This document shows, piece after piece, positions 15,923-24,604 of a stretch of 37,237 bases of DNA. The notes under the pieces were generated by a model, which saw only the letters and a list, made by a program, of their open reading frames with translations, searched no databases and had not been told where the DNA came from. The DNA is taken from the NCBI GenBank assembly GCA_964590945.1, contig CAZPXF010000009.1, forward strand, positions 1 through 37,237, read 5' to 3'. The translations under genes were made by a program, and so were the position numbers. Every line of letters begins with the position of its first letter. Within the stretch, counting starts at the first letter, position 1. Source of the DNA: CAZPXF01 sp964590945. Its GTDB lineage: Bacteria > Bacillota > Clostridia > Lachnospirales > Lachnospiraceae.

Positions 15923-17137
15923 TCAAAGGATTGTGATCACGACCGCAAGACTGATGAGAAACAGGATCCCGGAGCCAAATGTCAGATGCAGAAGCATACC
16001 GTAACCCCATCCTGCGCCTGTGAGCGTATCTGCGATCCTGCGGTCTGTGATCGGTTCCAGCATCGCAGCTCCGATCCGGAAGAGGAACATAAAAGTGAAA
16101 AACCGGATCATGGGTACAAGGCAGATCAGTATGCAGATCAGCATTCCCGCCACGCCAATCCCATTTCGGATCAGCGCCGCAGTTCCCGCGATCACATTCG
16201 CAGTTCCCGCAAGCGCATCGCCGATACCCGGAATTGCCTCCGCTGTCCTTCCGGCCACCGTCCGTTTCAGGGAATCCGCTGCCGGACCGATCAGTCCCTG
16301 TACGAAATTCATCCCGGTGACGATCCCAAGAACTGTTTTTATGATCCATCCGAATCCGTTTTTTAAAAGCTCTGCAAATTTGCCCAGAAATGGTTCCTCC
16401 GACAGATGATCCAATATGATCATCACCATATATAGATGTACCATCGGCAGCAGGATGCATACAAATACGGTTTCGATCAGCCATACCCCAAGCAGCAGCG
16501 CCATATAAATGCCCGAAGCGCTTCCCGAACCATTGGAAAGTCCGACCGTGATGGAAAAAGAAGCGGCAAGAATCTGCATAAATTCCATCAGATGGTTCAG
16601 ACTTTCTTTCAGGCTGTCCGCACAGATCTGAAAGGTCTGTAAAATGATGACCGCCATGGAAAGGTAAATCAGGAAAAACCCGGTTCCTGAAAGCTGTTGT
16701 TCTCCGAATATCGATGAAATATTTGTAAAGACTGCCGCCATAACAGCCAGAAGGATCACATACATATATCCCTTCCGAAAGCTGTCCGAATCTGAGAAAA
16801 GCGCGCTTGAAGCGGCGTCGCGTATATACTGCCACAATGCTGTGTAATCCCCCGAGAGCGCCTCCTTTAACATCTTCCGGAAATCGAATCCCCGCATTTC
16901 ATCGGTTCCCCGAAGGAAACGGGTGATCGAATCCAGATCCAAATCTGAGAGCATAGAATCTGTCAGATCCGCAGGATCTGCCGGACTGACCGGGTGATCC
17001 TGCGATGCGGGTGCCTCTTCTGCCGCTCCATCCTGCGAAGCGGCTGCTGTCTGCCCTGCCGCCGCAATGCCGGCTTCCGGATAACAGCACAGACCCATGA
17101 AAAGCACAAAACATACCAAAAACCGGTTCGCCCTCAT
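15923..17137 (-). CDS. spoIIIAE: stage III sporulation protein AE
   Basis: Polytopic membrane subunit of the SpoIIIA complex, proposed to act as a transporter-like channel component. The 404-residue protein starts with a signal-like segment (residues 6-26), an acidic Ala/Pro-rich stretch, then about seven or eight hydrophobic helices, with conserved family blocks such as IKTVLGIVTGMNFVQGLIGPAADSL. The ATG overlaps the spoIIIAD stop by 4 bases (ATGA). A 91-base gap separates it from the supported start of spoIIIAF. Confidence 0.96.
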   Translation of the reverse strand: MRANRFLVCFVLFMGLCCYPEAGIAAAGQTAAASQDGAAEEAPASQDHPVSPADPADLTDSMLSDLDLDSITRFLRGTDEMRGFDFRKMLKEALSGDYTALWQYIRDAASSALFSDSDSFRKGYMYVILLAVMAAVFTNISSIFGEQQLSGTGFFLIYLSMAVIILQTFQICADSLKESLNHLMEFMQILAASFSITVGLSNGSGSASGIYMALLLGVWLIETVFVCILLPMVHLYMVMIILDHLSEEPFLGKFAELLKNGFGWIIKTVLGIVTGMNFVQGLIGPAADSLKRTVAGRTAEAIPGIGDALAGTANVIAGTAALIRNGIGVAGMLICILICLVPMIRFFTFMFLFRIGAAMLEPITDRRIADTLTGAGWGYGMLLHLTFGSGILFLISLAVVITIL

Positions 17138-17520
17138 GCGAGAAGTCCTCCAAGACTTTGCAGGAGAGTTACAAGCAGCGGGGCGCTCATGGCAAGTATG
17201 ACGATCTTACTGAACAATTCGATCTGCACACTGACCGCATGAAACCCGGCGTCCTTACAGATTGCGGAACTGAACTCCGCTATGTAGGTGACGCCGACCA
17301 TTTTAAGTAGTGTACGGAACACGGCGCTCTCTGCGTGGATGGAATCTGTGATCTCTGTCAGCGCCGACGTGATCACCTGCAGCCGGGAAACAATTGCGAT
17401 CGATATTAAAATTCCTATGCCAAGCGTGACCATAATGGCATATTCTTTTTTATCCTGTGTGAAAAAAAGCGCCGTCAGGCATCCGGTCACGCCGATTGCG
17501 GCAATTCCAAGAACTCCCAT
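17134..17520 (-). CDS. spoIIIAD: stage III sporulation protein AD
   Basis: Small membrane protein of the SpoIIIA complex, 128 residues, with hydrophobic helices near the start (IAAIGVTGCLTALFF), in the middle (YAIMVTLGIGILISIAIV) and at the C-terminus (KIVILAMSAPLLVTLLQSL). The segment GVTYIAEFSSAICKDAG is a conserved AD feature. The ATG follows GAGGGG at a short spacing, 13 bases after spoIIIAC. Confidence 0.94.
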   Translation of the reverse strand: MGVLGIAAIGVTGCLTALFFTQDKKEYAIMVTLGIGILISIAIVSRLQVITSALTEITDSIHAESAVFRTLLKMVGVTYIAEFSSAICKDAGFHAVSVQIELFSKIVILAMSAPLLVTLLQSLGGLLA

Positions 17521-17533
17521 TATATCCCCTCAT

Positions 17534-17728
17534 TCACAGCATGAACAGCTTTTTCACAGAATCAAACAGATCATATATATATGGTACGATCCAGAACAGA
17601 ACGAGCAAAAGCCCGGCAAAGCTTGTCAAAAACGCCTGCTCCTCTCTTCCGCTGTGCTTTAAAACCTGACAGAGAACGGACACAAGAATACCCACTGCCG
17701 CTATTTTAAATATTAAATTCACACTCAT
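17534..17728 (-). CDS. spoIIIAC: stage III sporulation protein AC
   Basis: Very small (64 residues) two-helix membrane protein of the SpoIIIA complex: IFKIAAVGILVSVLCQVL and FAGLLLVLFWIVPYIYDLF, joined by the conserved HSGREEQA loop. Length is the family norm. The ATG follows GGAGG at about 12 bases. It shares weak similarity with the SpoIIIAD N-terminus, as known for these two families. Confidence 0.94.
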   Translation of the reverse strand: MSVNLIFKIAAVGILVSVLCQVLKHSGREEQAFLTSFAGLLLVLFWIVPYIYDLFDSVKKLFML

Positions 17729-17760
17729 TAAATTCTTCTTCCTCCATTCTCTTTCCTGCT

Positions 17761-18285
17761 TTATATCAGGATTACCGTCACAAACATCCCCGCCATAACG
17801 CCGAGGGACAGATATAGTTTTTTCCGGACAGGAAGCTGCTCCCTTATCAGTCCGATCTCCCGTTCCAGATCACGCAGAAAAATTTCCAGATATTTCATCT
17901 GCGACTGCATATCCATGCCCCCGATCTCATCACCAAGACGATAAAACGCCTCCGCAAGCTCAGGGTTTTTTATATCAAGAGCCGCTTCTGCAGCTGCCGC
18001 TTCTTTCCAGACCTCCGCAAAGGACTGTCTCATCCCGCGCTCTTTGCCCTCCAGTTTTCCCGCTATATTCTCAATCCATGGCCGCATGCGCGGATATCCT
18101 CGTCCGAACGCCGCGAGGAAAAATTCCGGGAGGCTGCTTTTGGAGTATTGGATCTCGCTTTTCATATAGAGAAAAAACCGCTCCATTTCCAGCAGCAGTC
18201 TGAAATAATTCTGATACCGCAAAAAACGCTGAATGCCTGCCAGCACGCAGAATACTGCAAGACACGCAATACCGGCAAACCGCAT
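17761..18285 (-). CDS. spoIIIAB: stage III sporulation protein AB
   Basis: Membrane-anchored subunit of the SpoIIIA complex, structurally related to type II/IV secretion inner-membrane proteins. About 174 residues, with an N-terminal membrane helix (FAGIACLAVFCVLAGIQ), a cytoplasmic helical domain, and a C-terminal helix (YLSLGVMAGMFVTVILI). I chose ATG 18285, which shares its A with the spoIIIAA TGA stop and follows AAGGAG; an adjacent GTG at 18288 is equally possible. Confidence 0.93.
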   Translation of the reverse strand: MRFAGIACLAVFCVLAGIQRFLRYQNYFRLLLEMERFFLYMKSEIQYSKSSLPEFFLAAFGRGYPRMRPWIENIAGKLEGKERGMRQSFAEVWKEAAAAEAALDIKNPELAEAFYRLGDEIGGMDMQSQMKYLEIFLRDLEREIGLIREQLPVRKKLYLSLGVMAGMFVTVILI

Positions 18286-19169
18286 CACAGCTCCTTTCCA
18301 TCCATATCCAGTATCCTTTCAACCGTTCCGGGATGCTTCCGCCCGCTCAGGATCACATAGCGATCAAATCTTTTCTCCCGGATCAGTTCCATAAATTCCG
18401 GCTTCCGCCGGATCTCCTCCAAACTCTCGCCGTGCGCCGTCGCCAGGATCCTGCATCCGCAGTGAAGCGCATATTTCAGCGCACGTATGTCCTGTTCCCC
18501 ACCAATCTCATCCACCGCAATGATGCGCGGCGACATAGAACGGATCAGCATGATCATACCCTCCGCCTTCGGGCAGCCGTCAAGAAGGTCTGTCCGTATT
18601 CCCAGATCATTCTGCGGAACTCCCTGATAGCACGCACCGATCTCCGACCGCTCATCCACCACACCGACAGCCTGTCCCCTGACGCAATCCGTCCCGTTGG
18701 AAAGAAGCCGGATCAGATCCCGAAGGAAGGTTGTCTTCCCACATCCCGGCGGAGAAAGGATCATCGTATGAAGGAATTCTTTATTCCTGCATAAACAGGG
18801 AAGTATTCCCTCCGCGCAGTCTTTAAACTCATGGGCGATCCGGACATTCATTGAGGAAATAAACCGGAGATTTCTCACCTTTTGATTTTCGATGATGGCT
18901 TTTCCGGCAATGCCGATCCTGTGCCCTCCGTCGATGGTCAAAAATCCCTGTTTCATCTCATCCTCATGCGCATACAGGGAATAATCGCTGACATACTCCA
19001 TCGTCTCTTTCATATCCCTTTTCGTGACAATATAGTCCGTCACATGTTCTTGTCCATTATTTACAACGATCAGCGGCCGTCCGATCCGCATACGTACCTC
19101 CTGCAGGGCGTCCTCCTCAAAATGATCGATCTTCTTCTGAATTTCCCGTGTGAATATATCCGGTACCAT
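18285..19169 (-). CDS. spoIIIAA: stage III sporulation protein AA (ATPase)
   Basis: Secretion-type ATPase thought to power the SpoIIIA channel from the mother-cell cytoplasm. The protein has Walker A in LSPPGCGKTTFLRDL, Walker B in RIIAVDEIGGEQD, and the conserved FLTIDGGHRIGIAGKAI segment upstream. I chose ATG 19169 (294 residues), 9-10 bases after AAGGGG; the frame stays open to 19265 but those extra residues include the region just after a terminator. It is first in the spoIIIA operon. A sigma-E promoter is expected; only a CATATATT -10-like element is visible upstream. Confidence 0.95.
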   Translation of the reverse strand: MVPDIFTREIQKKIDHFEEDALQEVRMRIGRPLIVVNNGQEHVTDYIVTKRDMKETMEYVSDYSLYAHEDEMKQGFLTIDGGHRIGIAGKAIIENQKVRNLRFISSMNVRIAHEFKDCAEGILPCLCRNKEFLHTMILSPPGCGKTTFLRDLIRLLSNGTDCVRGQAVGVVDERSEIGACYQGVPQNDLGIRTDLLDGCPKAEGMIMLIRSMSPRIIAVDEIGGEQDIRALKYALHCGCRILATAHGESLEEIRRKPEFMELIREKRFDRYVILSGRKHPGTVERILDMDGKEL

Positions 19170-19265
19170 GTTGTCCAACCCCTTTCTCTGATTCAATATA
19201 TGTAGCAGAACCGGGATTAGAACCAAAAAAAGGTTCGTCGGCTCTTCCTGTCGTATTCCCGGCAA

Positions 19266-19304
19266 TAAAAAAACAGCATACTCTTATTTCTAAGAATACG
19301 CTGT
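19266..19304 (-). terminator. strong intrinsic terminator after the cell-wall gene trio
   Basis: On the minus strand a 14-bp stem (arms 19291-19304 and 19273-19286, ACAGC...CTTA pairing with G-U tolerance) closes a GAAA tetraloop (19287-19290) and is followed by seven T. It ends the D,D-carboxypeptidase transcript just before spoIIIAA. Confidence 0.92.
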
Positions 19305-19326
19305 CTTTTGAATCCCTTTATTTTTC

Positions 19327-20550
19327 CTATGCATACTTCCTGATATATTTCATCAGCTTCAGGCAGTCATTCCATCTCCCGTTTGAGGTGCGGCTTCCTA
19401 AAACGGTAAATATATACGTAACGCCTTTATATTTGTAAATACCGCAGAAGCAATTTCCTGCCGGGGTCGTAAGTCCTGTCTTTCCGCCCATAAAACCCTT
19501 GATATTCATATAAAGGAGCCTGTCCGTTGTATTTTCCCGGAGCGTTTTGGTTCCTGCAGTATTTTTTATTTTGTAGCTTGTCATCTGCAGGATCGACAGA
19601 TAAATGTCCTTATATTCATTTGTAATATTCTCTCTCTGGATCAATGCCAGGTCATACGCCGAAGAATAGTTGTTCGTATTATTTAACCCGTGCGGATTCG
19701 CAAAATGCGTATCCGCAAGACCCAGCTCCCTGGCTTTTTTATTCATCATTCTGGCAAATCCTTTGACAGAACCTCCCGTATGTTCCGCCAACGCCACCGC
19801 CGAATCATTACATGACCGGATGAGCAAAGCCTTCAGCAGATCCCTCACATAGAATTTACTCCCGACAGCCTTCTTAAATTTCGGGTATGTGACGGACGAG
19901 ACTGCATTTCTTGAAATTTTCACCTTCTCATTCAGTTTATTATTTTCCAGCACGACCAGCGCCGTCATCATTTTTGTTGTGCTTGCCATCTCCCGGCTCG
20001 TATGCATCTTCTTCCCGTAAAGCACCTTTGCGTCATCCGCCCGTATAATAACTGCTGTTTTGGAAGAAAGCTTCAGTGAAGAAATATTTCTTGTCACAAT
20101 CTCAATTTCACCGGACGTATAAGCAGCCGCATCTCCGGAAGCCGGAATATAAATACGCCATTTGGTGGAGGATTTCTTCTTCCACTGATCCGGATATTTG
20201 ATACGGAGTACCGCGCTGTCGGAAGAACCCGTTTTATATACGGATTTCGTGGTCCATTTTTTACTCGATGCATTGTAATACTGAAGCCGGATCTCTCTTT
20301 GATTTCCCGGCTGTACCGTTATCTTGTCCGTAATACTCGAAGACGCCGGACGGTTGTACGAATGATTCAATCCTTTGACCTTTGTAGCGGTCTGCACGGT
20401 TTCAACAGTCTCCTGATCCGGCGTTCCGTCCTCCGCCAGAACCTCTGAAGGAGCGCCAAACGCCGTCAAAACAACTGCAGCAAAGAAACAAAGCGCCAGA
20501 ACTTTCGCTGTATGTAAAAACAATTGATATATTTTTTTCATCTGTTCCAT
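19327..20550 (-). CDS. secreted D-alanyl-D-alanine carboxypeptidase with N-terminal beta-rich domain
   Basis: Peptidase S11 (PBP5-like) enzyme that trims terminal D-Ala from peptidoglycan stem peptides. The catalytic motifs are all present: S190-TTK193, S247-C-N249 and K357-T-G359. A signal peptide covers about residues 1-40 (cleavage near VLAE). Between 57 and 157 lies an extra beta-rich domain not found in PBP5. The usual C-terminal PBP5 domain and amphipathic anchor are absent, as the protein ends at KYIRKYA. The ATG shares one base with the stop of the upstream NlpC/P60 gene (TGATG), so translation is probably coupled. The terminator at 19266-19304 follows. Confidence 0.93.
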   Translation of the reverse strand: MEQMKKIYQLFLHTAKVLALCFFAAVVLTAFGAPSEVLAEDGTPDQETVETVQTATKVKGLNHSYNRPASSSITDKITVQPGNQREIRLQYYNASSKKWTTKSVYKTGSSDSAVLRIKYPDQWKKKSSTKWRIYIPASGDAAAYTSGEIEIVTRNISSLKLSSKTAVIIRADDAKVLYGKKMHTSREMASTTKMMTALVVLENNKLNEKVKISRNAVSSVTYPKFKKAVGSKFYVRDLLKALLIRSCNDSAVALAEHTGGSVKGFARMMNKKARELGLADTHFANPHGLNNTNNYSSAYDLALIQRENITNEYKDIYLSILQMTSYKIKNTAGTKTLRENTTDRLLYMNIKGFMGGKTGLTTPAGNCFCGIYKYKGVTYIFTVLGSRTSNGRWNDCLKLMKYIRKYA

Positions 20551-21434
20551 CAGAAAAATACCCTTACATATTTATAGATCGTATAGGAACCCGGATTGAA
20601 GTTGGCCTTTCTGTATGTCGCGCCGATCCATGGCCAGTTATCATAAATCATTCCATTCCCCGCATATAATGCGATATGGCATACATTAGAATCCTTTTTT
20701 GCCCGTCCCCTGTGAACATAGAACACCAGATCGCCTTTTTTACGTTTTGAGGCGCTGACCACCTTGCCAAGGCGCTTATCGGCAGCGAGGAAACTGGATC
20801 CCACCGCGCGACGGCTGGTGGAATGGGAAATAACGCTTACACTTTTAGGATCAACGCCCGCCGAATACAGGCATTGCAGCAATAATCCGGAGCAATCTGT
20901 ATATTGCCCTGGTTTGCCGGAGCATCCGCCTGCATATTTTGTACCGGCTTCCACATATTCCTTCGCGGTATCGATCATAGCCTGAATACGTTCCTTCGTT
21001 GTCGCATCCTCATCGACCTTCAAAGGTGTGACGTAAGATCCGACGCTATACCACTGCTTCTTCGTATAACCCATCTTTTTCCATGTGGCATAGTTTACCC
21101 TTCCGGTCGCCTTCAGTCCATGCCTCCTCTGAAAACGCTTCACGGCGCTTGCGGTGCTTGCCAGATACTGTGACATCATCGAACTTCTTGCATTCACTTT
21201 AATATAGCCGTGCTTTTTCAGATATTTGATAACATACACGGATTTCATACCCAGATTATGGTTGGTACGGCTTGCATTGCGGACGGCAACTGTATATCCG
21301 CCCTGATCATAATAGGAAGCCTCCACAACTTTCTCATTATAATACTTTGTTTTTGCATCCGAAACGAACCCCGAAGTTCCCGCAACGGCACAGATCAAAA
21401 ACAAAGCCAGGATCCTTCTTAGTTTCTTTTTCAT
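20550..21434 (-). CDS. secreted NlpC/P60 peptidase with peptidoglycan-binding domain
   Basis: Predicted cell-wall hydrolase. The 294-residue protein has a signal peptide (1-27), a PG_binding_1-like helical domain (about 64-125; VIKYLKKHGYIKV ... AVKRFQRRHGLKATGRVNYATWKKM), and an NlpC/P60 domain (about 150-294) with nucleophile C181 in TDCSGLL and H253 in VCHIALYAGNG. The third polar residue is probably N266. NlpC/P60 enzymes usually cut the D-Glu to meso-DAP bond, but the exact bond here is not shown by sequence. It sits between two other secreted wall proteins. Confidence 0.92.
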   Translation of the reverse strand: MKKKLRRILALFLICAVAGTSGFVSDAKTKYYNEKVVEASYYDQGGYTVAVRNASRTNHNLGMKSVYVIKYLKKHGYIKVNARSSMMSQYLASTASAVKRFQRRHGLKATGRVNYATWKKMGYTKKQWYSVGSYVTPLKVDEDATTKERIQAMIDTAKEYVEAGTKYAGGCSGKPGQYTDCSGLLLQCLYSAGVDPKSVSVISHSTSRRAVGSSFLAADKRLGKVVSASKRKKGDLVFYVHRGRAKKDSNVCHIALYAGNGMIYDNWPWIGATYRKANFNPGSYTIYKYVRVFF

Positions 21435-21491
21435 GTTCCTTCATTTGCGCGGTCAGTAAAATTGCAGTTCCGCGCTCCTCCTTTCCTCCGG

Positions 21492-22223
21492 TTATTTTGT
21501 TTTTTTCCAGGTGACTTTTCCATTTTTTGCATTCAGCACGAACCTGTGATCGCACTTCCATGTGGCCGGATAATTCTTGTCCGTCAAAAGATATAAATTC
21601 GGCTTTTTGGAGCTGTGGATATAGATTGTAAGCTCCAGGATCTTCCATTTGCCTCCAATCTTGATCTCGCATCTGCCGTGCGGGGAAACCGGGTTTTTCC
21701 TGCGGCTGACGCTGACCCGCCCGGTCGAAACTCTCGTTTCATATCCAAGCACTCTGCCGACATATGCCATTGCGGATGCATAGCGGTAACAGTTCCCGCA
21801 CTTCTTCTTGAACATATACGTTGCGTATTTCGGCATCGCCTTTGCCGAAGGTTTGGTTTCTTTCATGCCTTTGTATTTATAGTTTAACAATACCTTGTAG
21901 CAGCTCTTGAGCTTTGCGGCTCTGGACTGCGTCGGTTTGGAATTCTTCACAACAAACTCAACCGCATACCTGATCTCTTTTGTCGTGATGCGGATTCCGG
22001 ATTTATCGACATAATAGTAACCGTCCGTCTTGTTTCCAACGATCTTATTCTTCTGCTTTACGCCATCTTCATAATAGTAGTATTTTCCTTCGATCTTCTG
22101 CCAGCCGGACAGATCATCATCCTCCGCCGCCTGTACCGGACGCATCGCAGAACCGGCCATCATCACTGCCGCAAACAGCAGACACCAGATCATGATCTTT
22201 GCTGTACCGAACTTTCCTTTCAT
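21492..22223 (-). CDS. secreted transglutaminase-like protein with cell-wall-binding repeats
   Basis: The 243-residue protein has a signal peptide (1-32, cleavage after VQA), two aromatic cell-wall-binding-type repeats (about 38-75; GWQKIEGKYYYYEDG, DGYYYVDKSG), and a transglutaminase-like domain (about 85-200) with C145 in KCGNCYRYAS and H182 in SPHGRCEI. The usual catalytic Asp position reads Glu (E197 in WKILELTI). It may be a peptidase/transglutaminase-fold enzyme or a non-catalytic wall protein. The ATG follows GGGAGG. It begins 62 bases after pnp with no convincing promoter, so co-transcription with pnp is possible. Confidence 0.85.
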   Translation of the reverse strand: MKGKFGTAKIMIWCLLFAAVMMAGSAMRPVQAAEDDDLSGWQKIEGKYYYYEDGVKQKNKIVGNKTDGYYYVDKSGIRITTKEIRYAVEFVVKNSKPTQSRAAKLKSCYKVLLNYKYKGMKETKPSAKAMPKYATYMFKKKCGNCYRYASAMAYVGRVLGYETRVSTGRVSVSRRKNPVSPHGRCEIKIGGKWKILELTIYIHSSKKPNLYLLTDKNYPATWKCDHRFVLNAKNGKVTWKKTK

Positions 22224-22285
22224 TTTCTGCCTCCCATATGCTGCACGGCCTGTCCGAAAAGAACAAGCCGCCGAAATGCTTCTGT

Positions 22286-24382
22286 TTATTTTCTGTCGGC
22301 CGGAACATCCTTGATGGAGAAGCTGAGGCGTCCCATCTTGTCCTTTCCGAGACAGATTACTGTAACCTTATCGCCAAGTGTCAGGACGTCCTCAACGTGA
22401 CGGATCCTTTCCTTTGCGATCTTGGAGATGTGTACCATTCCCTCTTTTCCAGGAGCAAACTCGATAAACGCTCCAAATTCTTTGATGCTGACTACTGTAC
22501 CTTCGAGGATCATACCGGACTCGAAATCTGTCACGATCATCTCGATCATCTTCATAGCCTCATCCATCGCATCGGATTCTACGCCGCAGACGGATACTGC
22601 GCCGTCGTCCGTGATGTCGATCTTAACACCTGTGCGCTCGATGATCGTGTTGATCGTCTTCCCTCTCTGTCCGACCACATCGCCGATCTTCTGCGGATCA
22701 ATATGCATCTGGCGGATCTTCGGCGCCAGAGGTGCGACCTCTTCTCTTGGCCTGGCGATCGCTTTTGCCATAACCTCGTCGAGAATATAAGTACGCGCTT
22801 CCTTTGTACGTGCGATCGCTTCCTCAACGATCGGTCTTGTAAGGCCGTGGATCTTAATGTCCATCTGGATCGCTGTGATACCCTTATGCGTGCCTGCCAC
22901 CTTGAAGTCCATATCGCCAAAGAAATCCTCAAGTCCCTGAATATCCGTCAGAACGATGTAATCATCGTCTGTCTCACCTGTCACAAGACCGGCGGAAATA
23001 CCTGCTACGGCAGCCTTGATCGGCACGCCCGCAGCCATCAGCGACATACTGGATGCGCAGATACTTGCCTGGGATGTGGAACCGTTGGACTCGAATGTCT
23101 CAGATACCAGACGGATCGCGTATGGGAACTCGTCTTCTGTCGGAAGCACCGGAACAAGGGCGCGCTCTGCAAGGGCTCCATGTCCGATCTCACGGCGTCC
23201 CGGTCCTCTGGAAGGCTTGGTCTCGCCAACCGAATAGGACGGGAAGTTGTAGTGATGCATATATCTTTTGGACGTCTCAAGCTCATTCAGCCCGTCCAGC
23301 TTCTGTGCCTCCGAAAGCGGAGCAAGCGTCGTCACATTGCAGATCTGTGTCTGCCCGCGTGTAAACATGGCGGAACCATGAACTCTGGGAATAATATCAA
23401 CCTCAGCGGAAAGCGGACGGATCTCGTTGATCGCTCTTCCATCCGGGCGCTTGTGATCCTTTAAGATCATCTTACGCACAGTCTTCTTCTGATACTGATA
23501 CAACGCCTCGCCAAGCACAGCAAGCCACTCTTCATGATCAGCAAAAGCCTCTTCCAGCTTCTCACGGATCACGCGGATATTCTCCTCACGAACCTGCTTC
23601 TCATCTGTAAATACAGCGGTTTCCATCTCCTCCGGAGATACGATCTCACGCATAGCAGCGAAAAGCTCTTCCGGCACTGCGCAGCTCTCGTAAGCATGCT
23701 TCTCTTTTCCGCACTCAGCAACGATCTTGTCAATAAATTCGATCACCTTGCGGTTCACATCATGAGCAAGATAGATCGCCTCGATCATCTGATCTTCCGG
23801 AATCTCATTTGCTCCGGCCTCGATCATGATGACCTTCTCCCTTGTGGAAGCAACTGTCAGCTTCAGGTCGGAAAGCTTATTCTGAAGGTTGCCCGGGTTG
23901 ATGATGAATTCCCCGTCGATCATTCCCACCTGTGTGGAAGATATAGGGCCGTCAAATGGAATATCGGAAATTGCTGTCGCGATCGCAGAGCCAAGCATCG
24001 CCGTAAGCTCCGGACTGCACTCCGGATCGACAGACATAACAAGGTTGTCGAGCGTTACGTCATTTCTATAATCCTTCGGGAACAGCGGACGCATCGGGCG
24101 GTCGATGACGCGCGCCGTCAATACCGCATTCTCGGAAGCCTTCCCTTCTCTCTTATTAAATCCTCCCGGAATCTTTCCTACGGAATACATCTTCTCCTCA
24201 TACTCAACGCTGAGCGGGAAGAAATCGATTCCCTCACGCGGCTTCTCGGATGCTGTTGCAGTTGAAAGCACAACCGTATCCCCATAGTGCATAAATGCCG
24301 CGCCATTTGCCTGAGCTGCAACTCTGCCGACGTCAACGCGCAGAGTTCTTCCTGCTAAATCCATTGTAAAACTCTTGTACAT
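22286..24382 (-). CDS. pnp: polyribonucleotide nucleotidyltransferase (PNPase)
   Basis: Phosphorolytic 3'-5' exoribonuclease of mRNA decay. The 698-residue protein has two RNase PH domains (about 1-210 and 305-540), a KH domain (about 555-615 with GQRG at 571-574), and a C-terminal S1 domain (about 622-691; EGTVVSIKEFGAFIEFAPGK). Length is typical. ATG 24382 follows AAAGGAG closely. It lies downstream of rpsO, the classic order, with a 222-base leader that contains a 17-bp hairpin. Confidence 0.98.
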   Translation of the reverse strand: MYKSFTMDLAGRTLRVDVGRVAAQANGAAFMHYGDTVVLSTATASEKPREGIDFFPLSVEYEEKMYSVGKIPGGFNKREGKASENAVLTARVIDRPMRPLFPKDYRNDVTLDNLVMSVDPECSPELTAMLGSAIATAISDIPFDGPISSTQVGMIDGEFIINPGNLQNKLSDLKLTVASTREKVIMIEAGANEIPEDQMIEAIYLAHDVNRKVIEFIDKIVAECGKEKHAYESCAVPEELFAAMREIVSPEEMETAVFTDEKQVREENIRVIREKLEEAFADHEEWLAVLGEALYQYQKKTVRKMILKDHKRPDGRAINEIRPLSAEVDIIPRVHGSAMFTRGQTQICNVTTLAPLSEAQKLDGLNELETSKRYMHHYNFPSYSVGETKPSRGPGRREIGHGALAERALVPVLPTEDEFPYAIRLVSETFESNGSTSQASICASSMSLMAAGVPIKAAVAGISAGLVTGETDDDYIVLTDIQGLEDFFGDMDFKVAGTHKGITAIQMDIKIHGLTRPIVEEAIARTKEARTYILDEVMAKAIARPREEVAPLAPKIRQMHIDPQKIGDVVGQRGKTINTIIERTGVKIDITDDGAVSVCGVESDAMDEAMKMIEMIVTDFESGMILEGTVVSIKEFGAFIEFAPGKEGMVHISKIAKERIRHVEDVLTLGDKVTVICLGKDKMGRLSFSIKDVPADRK

Positions 24383-24454
24383 ACTTTTCTCCTTTACTTC
24401 TCTTAATTCTTCTTACTCTTTACTCTCTCTTTCCCGGGATGCCTCTCCGAAACT

Positions 24455-24500
24455 ACTGAAAAATGTACTATCACCCGTGAAGCATAATACACTTTTCAGT
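24455..24500 (-). promoter_or_regulatory. long hairpin in the pnp leader
   Basis: In minus-strand RNA, arms 24484-24500 (ACUGAAAAGUGUAUUAU) and 24455-24471 pair over 17 bp with no mismatch (two G-U pairs) around a 12-base loop (24472-24483). It is 73-118 bases upstream of the pnp start and is not followed by a T tract, so it is not a terminator. In E. coli a pnp leader hairpin is cut by RNase III and mediates PNPase autoregulation; a similar role here is inference. Confidence 0.7.
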
Positions 24501-24567
24501 GGTCCCGGCACAACAACCTTCCGGAACCTCCGTCAGAGCTTCCGTTCGGATGCATGGCAACCCAAAA

Positions 24568-24592
24568 CAGGGAACGGATCGCCCGTTCCCTG
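24568..24592 (-). terminator. hairpin after rpsO, terminator-like
   Basis: A perfect 10-bp GC-rich stem (CAGGGAACGG/CCGTTCCCTG) with a 5-base loop lies 12 bases after the rpsO stop. Only four T follow before GGG, so it may be a partial terminator or a 3'-end-stabilising hairpin. Confidence 0.55.
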
Positions 24593-24604
24593 AAAAATAA
24601 ACGA

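Noticed and set aside
19170..19265. Possible sigma-E promoter before spoIIIAA
   Set aside because: A -10-like CATATATT is present, but no acceptable -35 is found at 14-15 bases, so it is not listed as a feature.
18285..19265. Longer spoIIIAA start at 19265
   Set aside because: It begins right next to the terminator T tract and adds 32 residues unlike the family; ATG 19169 has a ribosome-binding site.
22246..22270. Hairpin between pnp and the transglutaminase-like gene
   Set aside because: It has a 10-bp stem with G-U pairs but no following T tract, so I do not call it a terminator.
22199..23464. A 421-residue plus-strand open frame opposite pnp
   Set aside because: It is a shadow of pnp, with no ribosome-binding site and no recognisable domain.
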